Shown piece after piece: positions 26,901 through 52,195 of a stretch of 62,854 nucleotides of DNA. The translations under genes and the position numbers were made by a program. This DNA comes from Thermoanaerobaculum sp. (GTDB lineage: Bacteria; Acidobacteriota; Thermoanaerobaculia; Multivoradales; UBA5704). Position 1 is the first letter of the stretch, and each line of letters opens with the position of its first letter. The stretch spans positions 1 through 62,854 of the forward strand of contig JAJKHS010000140.1 in the NCBI GenBank assembly GCA_021154885.1. The letters are read 5' to 3'. The notes below the pieces were generated by a model that ran no database searches, was not told where the DNA came from, and worked only from the letters and a program-made list of their open reading frames with translations.

Positions 26901-27401
26901 GCTCTGGCTTCGATGCCCGCCAGGGACCAGGCCACCCAGCTCGCGTTCCAGCGCAGGACGGCCCGGCTGCAGCGGGCGGCGCGCGGCGCCGCGCAGGCGG
27001 TCGGGGAGGCGCGGGAGCACCTGAAGTACATCCAGAAGGCCATCCTCGACACGCCGAAGGCCGACGTCAAGCTGATGGAGAAGGCGCGGCAGATCGACCT
27101 GCACCTGCAGGACATCCAGGTGAAGCTGTCGGGCGATCCCACCCTCGTCTCCCGCGACGAGCCCACCCCGCCGGCCATCCTCGACCGGGTGAACAACATC
27201 GTCGAGGGCCACTGGTCGACGTCCTCGGAGGCGACCAGGACCTTCCAGGAGAACTACACCGCCGCCGCGGCCGAGTTCGCCCCGGTGCTGGAGGACGTCC
27301 GCAAGACCCTGGAGGTGGACCTCAAGGGGCTGGAGGATCAGCTCGAGGCCGCCGGCGCCCCGTGGACGCCGGGCCGGGTCCCGACCTGGAAGCCCGAGTA
27401 G
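23988..27401 (+). CDS. Exported VPS10/sortilin-like BNR-repeat (beta-propeller) protein
   Basis: 1137 aa with a signal peptide (1-20, AGAFA). A Lys/Glu/Ala-rich charged linker (about 25-75) precedes a long beta-propeller region. At least eight Asp-box/BNR motifs are visible, for example VYKSVDGGKSWENV, LYKTTDGGKTWKAV, FYRSTDAGGSWERR and LLKSTDRGATWTSI, between about residues 115 and 770. The C-terminal ~350 residues contain a beta-rich part with a Pro/Gly linker and a helical bundle. Such proteins (often annotated glycosyl hydrolase or sortilin-like) are abundant in Acidobacteriota and Bacteroidota; enzymatic activity is not established. AGGAAA precedes the ATG. It is followed by a strong palindrome. 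Confidence 0.85.
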   Translation: MKRISVALALGALLAAGAFAAPPKAYKGQTPAQQAEKDKAKQAEQAEKTEKSEKAAAKADRKGKDGKPEEKKGGLSASTFAGLELRNIGPAVVGGRVVDIAVDPVKPATWYVAAASGGVWKTTNAGNTWSSVFDGQGSFSVGCIAIDPRNPLVVWVGSGENNSQRSVSYGDGVYKSVDGGKSWENVGLKKSEHIGKILIDPRDSNVVYVAAQGPLWAPGGDRGLYKTTDGGKTWKAVLTISENTGVSDLAMDPRNPDVLYASAYQRRRHIWTLIDGGPEGGIHKSMDGGVTWKKLSSGMPKDDIGRIGLAIAPTSPDTIYATVESVGKSSGFYRSTDAGGSWERRGDTISSSPQYYQEIWVDPDNADRVYSMDTLIQVTDNGGQSFRPLGERHKHVDNHALWIDPANHAHMLVGCDGGLYESWDRAANWQFKSNLPIAQFYRVSVDNALPFYNVFGGTQDNYSLGGPSRTNNDHGIRNSDWFVTQGGDGFQSQVDPEDPNTVYAEAQYGDLVRYDKKSGEQIAIQPQPGKGEPALRWNWDSPVIVSPHSHTRLYFAANKIFRSDDRGNTWKAVSPDLTRQIDRRKLKVMGKVWGADTVAYNSSTSFYGNIVALAESPVKEGLIYAGTDDGLIQVTEDGGGNWRKVERFAGIPDNAYVSDVEPSPSDANTVYAAFNNHQMGDFKPYLLKSTDRGATWTSIAGDLPERGSVWTVVQDHQNPSLLFAGTEFGLYFTIDGGRKWIKLSSLPTIAVRDLVIHKREGDLAVATFGRGFYILDDITPLRQVKAETLEQDAALFPVKKAWMYMEASPMGGREQGFQGAAFYLAPNPPFGAVFTYFLKEDLKTRRKVRQEAEKKLEKEGGALVYPPWESLREEDREVEPSLLFTVKDEEGNVVRRITAPGKSGVHRIAWDLHFPPSTPVSITPSRREELGAPPPSGPMAAPGRYTVSLARVVDGVTTPLGQPQTFEAVPLALASMPARDQATQLAFQRRTARLQRAARGAAQAVGEAREHLKYIQKAILDTPKADVKLMEKARQIDLHLQDIQVKLSGDPTLVSRDEPTPPAILDRVNNIVEGHWSTSSEATRTFQENYTAAAAEFAPVLEDVRKTLEVDLKGLEDQLEAAGAPWTPGRVPTWKPE

Positions 27402-27422
27402 TCGAGGGCGTTAACTTTTCCT

Positions 27423-27460
27423 AGGGTAGGGGCGGGTCTGGCCAGACCCGCCCCTACCCT
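27423..27460. terminator. Perfect 38-bp palindrome, likely bidirectional terminator or REP-like element
   Basis: Arm AGGGTAGGGGCGGGTCTGG (27423-27441) is followed directly by its exact reverse complement (27442-27460), with no loop. It lies between the convergent BNR-protein and HO-fold genes, a suitable place for a shared terminator. There is no long T tract, so it may instead be a dispersed palindromic repeat. Confidence 0.7.
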
Positions 27461-27473
27461 GAACCCCTGCGGC

Positions 27474-27791
27474 TCAGGCCGTAGCCACCGCCACGGGCTC
27501 GGCCACCGGCAGCTCCCCGGCGCCGAACATCACCTGGCGCAGACGATTGAAGAAGCCGATCCAGAGGCTCCACATCTCCTCGGCGCCGGCCACGATCCGG
27601 TCGATCTCGCCGGGGGTGAAGCGCGACAGGAAGTGGGGGAAGTAGAGGGGGTGCCACCACTGGCCCAGGAAGACGCCGACCGTCTCGCGGTCGAGGCTGG
27701 AGCTGCGGACCTCTTTGAAGAAGGGATGATGGATGAGCTCCTTGCGGAGGGAATTTTCTTCGAGTCTTTCGTTGATGCCGGTACCGAACAT
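27474..27791 (-). CDS. Short HO-fold (TenA/PqqC/iron-containing redox enzyme-like) protein
   Basis: 105 aa from ATG 27791, supported by AAGGAG 6-11 nt upstream; longer readings from 27932 lack such support. Residues 12-70 (LRKELIHHPFFKEVRSSSLD, then VGVFLGQWWHPLYFPHFLSR) match the N-terminal helices of heme-oxygenase-fold proteins such as PqqC or TenA. Those families are usually 200-250 aa, so this is a half-length copy: the C-terminal helices that complete the active site are absent, and the protein ends in a Pro/Ala/Val tail. It is divergent from the megasynthase, with 203 bp between starts. It may be a truncated remnant, an accessory subunit, or a small HO-fold enzyme acting on a carrier-bound chain. 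Confidence 0.65.
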   Translation of the reverse strand: MFGTGINERLEENSLRKELIHHPFFKEVRSSSLDRETVGVFLGQWWHPLYFPHFLSRFTPGEIDRIVAGAEEMWSLWIGFFNRLRQVMFGAGELPVAEPVAVATA

Positions 27792-27994
27792 GGAGTCTCC
27801 TTTTGAGCTTTGCGGGAGGATCTGCAGGGACACCTTCTCCTCGCAGGTTAGTGCCGCACGCCGGGCCGGGCGGGACATCCGCATCCGCTCCCGGGCTCTT
27901 CGATTGTCTCGGTGGAATGAGCCCCGGGGCACTATATGTTGGGCCGTGCGAGGCCCCCCTCCCTGCCCCTGGTTGAGGAGACCTCCGAGCTGAC

Positions 27995-46147
<18,153 letters not shown>

Positions 46148-46157
46148 GGTCAGGTCG

Positions 46158-49100
46158 ATGAGCGAAAGTCCCCAGCCCCAGGGCGTGGCCATCATCGGTA
46201 TGGCCGGCCGGTTCCCCGGCGCGGCGAGCCTGGAGCGGTTCTGGGAGAACCTCCGCGACGGCGTGGAGTCGGTCTCCTTCTTCACCGGCGACGAGCTGCT
46301 GGCCGCGGGTGTGGACCCGGCGCTGCTGGCCGATCCCGCCTATGTCCGCGCCCGCGGGGTCCTCGACGGCGTCGAGGATTTCGACGCCGCCTTCTTCGGC
46401 TTCACGCCGCGCGAGGCCGAGGTGATGGACCCGCAGCACCGCATCCTCCTCGAATGCGCCTGGGAGGCCCTGGAGGACGCGGGCCAATGTCTGGAGCACC
46501 TGGAGCACCCGGAGCGCGCGGGCGGCCGGGCGGCCGTCTACGCCGGCTCCGGCGCCAGCTCCTACCTGTTCTCCAACCTGCTACCCAACGCCGGCCTGCT
46601 GGCGGCGGTGGGCCCCCTCCAGGCCATGCTGCTCAACGACCGCGACTTCCTGGCCACCCGCCTCTCCTACAAGCTCGATCTCAAGGGGCCGAGCGTGCTG
46701 GTGCAGACGGCGTGCTCGACCGGCCTCACGGCCGTCCACATGGCGAGCCAGAGCCTGCTCTCGGGCGAGGCCGACCTGTGCCTCGCCGGAGCGGTGTCGA
46801 TCGCCCTGCCGTCGAAGGACGGCTATCTCTATCAGGAGGGGGGGATCGCCTCGCCGGACGGCCACTGCCGGGCTTTCGACGCCGCGGCCGGCGGCTCGGT
46901 GGTGGGCGACGGCGCCGGCGTCGTGGTCCTCAAGCGCCTGGCCGACGCCCTGGCGGACGGCGACCGCATCTACGCCGTCCTCCGCGGCTCGGCGGTGAAC
47001 AACGACGGCGCCGGCAAGGTGGGCTTCACCGCTCCCAGCGTCGAGGGGCAGGCGGAGGTGATCACCGAGAGCCTGCTGATGGCCGGGGTCGAGCCCGCCT
47101 CCATCGCCTACGTCGAAGGGCACGGCAGCGGCACGGCGCTGGGTGATCCCATCGAGGTGACGGCCCTCGCCCAAGCCTTCGCCGCGGCCGGCGGCACGGC
47201 CTCCTGCGCCCTGGGCTCGGTGAAGACCAACGTCGGCCACCTCAACACGGCGGCGGGCATGGCCGGTCTGATCAAGACGGCCCTGGCCCTCCAGCACGCC
47301 ACCATCCCGCCCAGCCTGCACTTCGAGCGGCCCAACCCGCAGTGCGATTTCGGACCGTTCCACGTCCCCACCCGCGCCCTGCCCTGGCCGGCGGACCGTT
47401 CGCCCCGGCGGGCGGCGGTGAGCTCCTTCGGCCTGGGCGGAACCAACGTCCACGCCGTGCTGGAGGAGGCGCCGCCGGCCGCGCCCTCGGGTCCCTCGCG
47501 GCCCTGGCAGCTCCTCACCGTCTCGGCCCGCACAGAGACGGCCCTGGACGCAGCCTGCCGGCGTTTGGCGGACCGGCTGGAGAGCGAGGATCTGGATCTC
47601 TCCCCCTTGGCCGATGTCGCTTTCACCCTGCAGATGGGACGCAAGGCGTTCTCCAAGCGGCGGGCCGTGGTCTGCGGGGACCGCGCCGAGGCCGTCGCCG
47701 CCCTGCGCGGGTCCCAAGGCGCCCGCGGCAACTTCGAGGGGAGCGAGCGGCCGGTCGTGTTCCTGTTCCCCGGCCTGGGCGACCACGCGGTCGGCATGGG
47801 CAGGGACCTCTACGATTCCGAGCCCGTCTTCGCCGCCGAGGTCGACCGCTGCGCGGAGATCCTGGCGCCCCATCTCGGGGTCGACGTCCGCGACGTACTG
47901 TTCGCTTCGGTGCCCCGCTCGTCCGGTCCCGATTTTCGCGCCATGGTGCAACGGAACACGGCGCCGCTGGACGCGGCCGGGCAACGGCTGGCGCGCACCG
48001 AATTCGCTCAGCCCGCCGTCTTCGCCGTGGAGTACGCCCTGGCCCGGCTGCTGATGTCCTGGGGCGTTCACCCTCAGGCGATGATCGGCTACAGCCTGGG
48101 CGAGTACGTGGCCGCGACTCTCGCCGGCGTCCTCTCCCTGGAGGACGCGCTGGCCCTGGTGGCGCGACGGGCGAAGCTCATCCAGGAGCTGCCCGCGGGC
48201 GCCATGCTGGCCGTGCCGCTGCCGGAGGCCGAGGTGCGGCCGCTGCTGGACGAGAATCTGTCGCTCGCGGCCACCAACGGTCCCCACTTCTGCGTCGTGG
48301 CCGGTCCCGAGGCGGCGGTCGCGGCGGCGGAGTCGCTCCTCTCCAGCCGCGGCGTCGCCTGCCTGCGCCTCACCACCACGCACGCCTTCCACTCGCGGAT
48401 GATGGCGCCGGCCGTGGCGCCGCTGACCGGGATCGCCCGCACGTTGTCGACCTCAGCGCCGGCCATCCCCTACGTCTCCAACGTCACCGGCACCTGGATC
48501 ACCGCCGAGGACCTCGCCGACCCCGGCTACTGGGCCCGTCACATGACGCAGCCCGTGCGCTTCGCCGAGGGGCTCACCGAGCTGCTGCGCGAGCCGGACC
48601 GCGTGATGCTGGAGGTGGGGCCGGGCGCCACCCTCTCCACGCTGGTTCGCCAGCTCGGCACCGCGGCCCCGGTTGCCGCGACCACTCTGGGCCGGGCCGG
48701 TGAGGGCGACGAGACGGCGCTCCTCCTCGAGGCTCTCGGCCGCCTGTGGACGGCCGGCGCCCGCTTCGATCCCGCCGGTCTCTTCGCCGGCGAGCAACGG
48801 CGCCGGGTGCGGCTCCCCACCTACCCATTCGAGCGCCAGCGCTACTGGATCGATCCCCCGGCCCGCGGCAGCGCCCCGACTGTGGACGCTTCGTCCCGAT
48901 CCGATATCGCGGACATTGCCGACTGGTTCTGGGCGCCGTCGTGGCAGCAGGTCCCCCTGGCGACGACTTCGCCCGCGGCGGCGGCGGATGGCGGCTGGCT
49001 GATCTTTCTTGACGAAACCGGCCTGGGCGAGCGGATCGCGGAACGGCTGCGCCAGGAAGGGCGCGCCGTGGCCACGGTTCCCCCAGGGAGCCAGGACCAC

Positions 49101-50684
49101 GATCTCTTCGCCAGCGGCGGCCGGCTGCCCGCGAACATCCTCCACCTCCAGGGCGTGACGGCGGCGGAGCCTTCGTACGACGACGCCCAGGCCGCGGGGT
49201 TGCTGAGCCTCGTGCGGCTGGAGCAGGCCGTCACCGCCCGCGGGGGCGAGCCGGAGCCGATGCACATCACGGTCATCGCCAACGGCCTCCATGAGGTCAT
49301 GGACGGCGATCCGGTTCATCCGGCCAAGGCCACGGTCCTGGGCGCCGTGAGGGTGATCCACCAGGAGTCGGCGCGGCTGAGCTGCGCCAGCGTCGACGTC
49401 TCCCTGGCCTCTGCCTCTCCGGAGCGCCTCGTGGACCAGCTCCTCGCCGAGGCCCGGCGGGGCGCCGCGGCCGGCGGCGGCACGGTGGCTTATCGTGGGC
49501 GACAGCGCTGGGTGCAGGACTTCGCGCCGGTTCCCTTGAGCGCCTCCGGCGATTCGCTCCTCAAGCCGGGAGCCGCCTACCTGATCACGGACGGCCGCCA
49601 CGGCGCGGCCCTGGCCGCGTTCCTGGTGAACGAGCTCGGCGCCCGGGTGGCGATGCCCGGCGAGGCGGTCGGTCCCGGGATCGTCGCCGTCCCCCAGGGC
49701 GAGCCAGCCGAGGTTCTCACCGCGGCCCGCGCCGCCCTCGGGCCGATCCAGGGCGTCTTCCACACCGGTGGCGCCTTCACCGGCGGCCTGATCCAGCTCA
49801 AGACGGCCGAGTCCCTGAAGGCGGCGATCGATCCCGCCACGCGGGGCGCGGTCTCTTGGCTAGAAGCTGTGGACACCACACCCGAGCCGCCGGCCTTCCT
49901 CCTCCTGATGTCCTCCACCCTGGCTTTCACCGGCGGCCTGGGACAGCTCGACCTCGCCGCCGCCGGCGCCTTCCTCGACGTCTTGGCCCAGCGCCGGGCG
50001 GCCGGAGGTGGCACCCGGACCGTGGCGGCCCACTGGGACCCCTACCAGTGGGACGGCTGGCTGGTCGCCGCCGCGGCCGGGGGCGTCGCTGGCCTTCAGC
50101 CGGACGAGGTCCAGAAGAGCCTGGACGCCTGGGGCGTCTCCTCCGAGAGGAGCGGCGAGGCCCTCCGCCGCCTGCTCGCCACGGACCTCCCCCGTGCCGT
50201 GATCGCCTCGCGCGACGTGCACGGCATGATCGCCGAGGCCGACGCGGTGACGGCCGAGACCCTCCTCGCGCAGATGGGCGCGGCCCACGGCGGCCAGGGC
50301 GGCCCCGGCGGAGAAAGAGCGCCGCGGCCGGACCTCTCCACCCCCTACACGGCGCCCCGCAACGAGCGCGAAACCATTCTGGCCACCCTCTGGGAGGAGC
50401 TGTTCGGCATCGCCCCCCTGGGCGTCGACGACAGCTTCCTCGAGCTGGGCGGCCACTCGCTCCTCGCCATCCAGATGGTGACCCAGATCCGCAACCGCCT
50501 GGCGGCCGACCTGCCGGTGACGGCCCTCTTCGAGTCGCCCACCATCGCCGAGCTGGCCAAGGCCGTGGCCCGCGCGAAAGGCGAGGAGAGCGAGGAGGAC
50601 CTGGAAGCCCTCCTCGCCTTGGTGGAGGAGCTCTCGCCTGAGGAGGCGGCGCAGAAGCTGGCGGAGATGGAGACTGTGCATTGA
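46158..50684 (+). CDS. Type I PKS module: KS-AT-(degenerate KR)-carrier
   Basis: 1508 aa, starting 10 bp after the NRPS stop. The KS (about 8-435) has Cys186 in TACSTG, His322 in EGHGSGT and His361 in TNVGHL, so it is complete. The AT (about 530-850) has Ser646 in GYSLGEY and HAFHS near 742, a malonyl-type signature. Residues about 910-1340 look like a ketoreductase region, but the glycine-rich NADPH loop is missing (LITDGRHGAALA) and the Tyr/Asn part of the active site is replaced (GQLDLAAAGAFLD), so it is probably inactive. A carrier domain (Ser1434 in LGGHSLL, more PCP- than ACP-like) and an acidic helical tail follow. It should add one malonate-derived unit and leave a beta-keto group. 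Confidence 0.92.
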   Translation: MSESPQPQGVAIIGMAGRFPGAASLERFWENLRDGVESVSFFTGDELLAAGVDPALLADPAYVRARGVLDGVEDFDAAFFGFTPREAEVMDPQHRILLECAWEALEDAGQCLEHLEHPERAGGRAAVYAGSGASSYLFSNLLPNAGLLAAVGPLQAMLLNDRDFLATRLSYKLDLKGPSVLVQTACSTGLTAVHMASQSLLSGEADLCLAGAVSIALPSKDGYLYQEGGIASPDGHCRAFDAAAGGSVVGDGAGVVVLKRLADALADGDRIYAVLRGSAVNNDGAGKVGFTAPSVEGQAEVITESLLMAGVEPASIAYVEGHGSGTALGDPIEVTALAQAFAAAGGTASCALGSVKTNVGHLNTAAGMAGLIKTALALQHATIPPSLHFERPNPQCDFGPFHVPTRALPWPADRSPRRAAVSSFGLGGTNVHAVLEEAPPAAPSGPSRPWQLLTVSARTETALDAACRRLADRLESEDLDLSPLADVAFTLQMGRKAFSKRRAVVCGDRAEAVAALRGSQGARGNFEGSERPVVFLFPGLGDHAVGMGRDLYDSEPVFAAEVDRCAEILAPHLGVDVRDVLFASVPRSSGPDFRAMVQRNTAPLDAAGQRLARTEFAQPAVFAVEYALARLLMSWGVHPQAMIGYSLGEYVAATLAGVLSLEDALALVARRAKLIQELPAGAMLAVPLPEAEVRPLLDENLSLAATNGPHFCVVAGPEAAVAAAESLLSSRGVACLRLTTTHAFHSRMMAPAVAPLTGIARTLSTSAPAIPYVSNVTGTWITAEDLADPGYWARHMTQPVRFAEGLTELLREPDRVMLEVGPGATLSTLVRQLGTAAPVAATTLGRAGEGDETALLLEALGRLWTAGARFDPAGLFAGEQRRRVRLPTYPFERQRYWIDPPARGSAPTVDASSRSDIADIADWFWAPSWQQVPLATTSPAAAADGGWLIFLDETGLGERIAERLRQEGRAVATVPPGSQDHDLFASGGRLPANILHLQGVTAAEPSYDDAQAAGLLSLVRLEQAVTARGGEPEPMHITVIANGLHEVMDGDPVHPAKATVLGAVRVIHQESARLSCASVDVSLASASPERLVDQLLAEARRGAAAGGGTVAYRGRQRWVQDFAPVPLSASGDSLLKPGAAYLITDGRHGAALAAFLVNELGARVAMPGEAVGPGIVAVPQGEPAEVLTAARAALGPIQGVFHTGGAFTGGLIQLKTAESLKAAIDPATRGAVSWLEAVDTTPEPPAFLLLMSSTLAFTGGLGQLDLAAAGAFLDVLAQRRAAGGGTRTVAAHWDPYQWDGWLVAAAAGGVAGLQPDEVQKSLDAWGVSSERSGEALRRLLATDLPRAVIASRDVHGMIAEADAVTAETLLAQMGAAHGGQGGPGGERAPRPDLSTPYTAPRNERETILATLWEELFGIAPLGVDDSFLELGGHSLLAIQMVTQIRNRLAADLPVTALFESPTIAELAKAVARAKGEESEEDLEALLALVEELSPEEAAQKLAEMETVH

Positions 50685-52195
50685 CCGGTTTTGATCAGGT
50701 CAGGGACCGCCTCTCCGCCCTCACGCCGGAGCAGCGGGCGCTGTTCGAGGCCCTGCGCCGCAAGCAGCAGGCCGCCGGGCCGCCGGCTCCGCCGCCGGTG
50801 CCCCGCGTCACAGGTCCCACGTCGGCCGGCGACTGGCCCCTCTCCATCGACCAGGAGCGGCTCTGGCGCCTGCACCGGGACAACCCGAGCCTGGTCTCCT
50901 GGAACGTCGACGCCGCCAGCCGGCTGCGGGGCGAGCTGGACGTGCCCGCCCTGGAGGCGGCCCTGCGGGAGATCGTCCGCCGCCACGCCGCCCTGCGCGC
51001 CAGCTTCCCCTTGGTCGACGGCCGCCCCGTGCAGCGGGTGGCCGCGCGAATCTCCCTCGTCCTGCCGCTGATCGACGTCAGCGCCCTGCCGCCCCTGCCC
51101 AATGAATTGCGGGAAGGGGAGGGGCTCCGCGCCCTGTTCGACCGCACGCGGGCGGTCTTCGACCTGGAGCGCGGACCACTGGTGCGGGCCACCCTGGTCC
51201 GCCTCGGGCCCGGTGATCACCTCTGCCTGCTGACCCTCCACCATACGGTCACCGACTGGATCACCTTCCAGGTCGTGATGCACGAGATGATGGTGCTCTA
51301 CGAAGCGGCCCGCGCCGGCCTCGCGAGCCCTCTCCCCGAGCCCGAGCTGCAGTTCCCGGACTACGCCGTCTGGGAGCGGCGGTGGTGGAGCGGCGAGATC
51401 CTGGCCGAGTACACGGAGTTCTGGCGGCGCGAGCTGGCCGGCTTTCCACTCGTCCTCGACCTGCCGGGGGGCCTGCCGGGCGACCGGCCGCGGCGGCCGC
51501 GGCCGGCGGTGCAGAGTCAGCGCGGCGGCATGGTCCCGTTCTCGACCGGTCCCGAGGCCGCCCACCGGCTGCGCGCCCTCGCCCGCCGCGAGGGGGTGAC
51601 GCCGTTCATGGCCCTCCTCGCCCTGGTGGACGCCCTCCTCTTCCGCCTCACCGGCCGCGACAAGCTCGTCGTCGGCTCCAACAGCGCCAACCGCCCGCGG
51701 CCGGAGCTGGAGGCGGTCGCCGGGCTCTTCCTCACCCAGGTCCCCTTCGCCGTGGACCTCGCGGGCGATCCCACCTTCCACGAGCTGCTGGCACGGGTGA
51801 AGAAGGCGTCCGTCCTCGCCTACGGCCACCAGAACATGCCTTTCGACAAGCTGGTGGAGGCCCTGGAGATCGAGCCGGACGCGAGCCGCTTCCCTGTCGT
51901 GCAGGTGCTCCTCCTCGTCCTCGAAGGCCAGAGCCACGCCAGCGCCGGCAGCCTCGACTCCGCCGCCGTGCCGCTCTACGACGGCAACTCCCGCTGGGAC
52001 CTCCTGTTCGGGCTCTACAACTACGAGGACCTCGGCTTCTCCGGCGCGATCGAATTCAACGCCGACGTCCTGGACCAGGCCACGGTGGAGCGCTGGCTGG
52101 TCCTCTTTCGCCGCATCCTGGAGCGGGTGACAGCCGATCCGGACCTCCGGCTGTCCGAGCTCCCGGCGCTCGCGGACGCGGAGGCGGCGGCATGA
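50681..52195 (+). CDS. Stand-alone NRPS condensation domain
   Basis: 504 aa. TTG at 50681 overlaps the PKS stop (TTGA), so translation is probably coupled; no in-frame ATG or GTG lies close upstream. Residues 8-28 form a helical motif (LSALTPEQRALFEALRRKQ), which recurs at the start of the next protein and probably docks to the carrier of the preceding protein. A complete condensation domain follows, with HHTVTDW (HHxxxD intact), RPRRPRP, and the AYGHQNMPFDKLVEAL latch motif. There is no adenylation or carrier domain. The next protein also begins with a C domain closely related to this one, so two C domains act in series after the PKS. One may condense the ketide and the other catalyse a different acyl transfer or dehydration; this is not decided by sequence. 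Confidence 0.9.
   Translation: MTGFDQVRDRLSALTPEQRALFEALRRKQQAAGPPAPPPVPRVTGPTSAGDWPLSIDQERLWRLHRDNPSLVSWNVDAASRLRGELDVPALEAALREIVRRHAALRASFPLVDGRPVQRVAARISLVLPLIDVSALPPLPNELREGEGLRALFDRTRAVFDLERGPLVRATLVRLGPGDHLCLLTLHHTVTDWITFQVVMHEMMVLYEAARAGLASPLPEPELQFPDYAVWERRWWSGEILAEYTEFWRRELAGFPLVLDLPGGLPGDRPRRPRPAVQSQRGGMVPFSTGPEAAHRLRALARREGVTPFMALLALVDALLFRLTGRDKLVVGSNSANRPRPELEAVAGLFLTQVPFAVDLAGDPTFHELLARVKKASVLAYGHQNMPFDKLVEALEIEPDASRFPVVQVLLLVLEGQSHASAGSLDSAAVPLYDGNSRWDLLFGLYNYEDLGFSGAIEFNADVLDQATVERWLVLFRRILERVTADPDLRLSELPALADAEAAA

Noticed and set aside
22830-27212. 1460-codon minus-strand open frame under the SDR and BNR genes
   Set aside because: Same shadow effect; the plus-strand genes have signal peptide and family motifs.
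27933-27938. TATATG as a -10 box for the megasynthase operon
   Set aside because: No acceptable -35 at 16-18 bp and no extended -10; the true promoter cannot be called within 27792-27994, where I see no other feature.
46491-46516. Short LEHLEHPER-type repeat in the KS domain as another 9-bp array
   Set aside because: Only two to three imperfect units; too short to separate from ordinary codon similarity.
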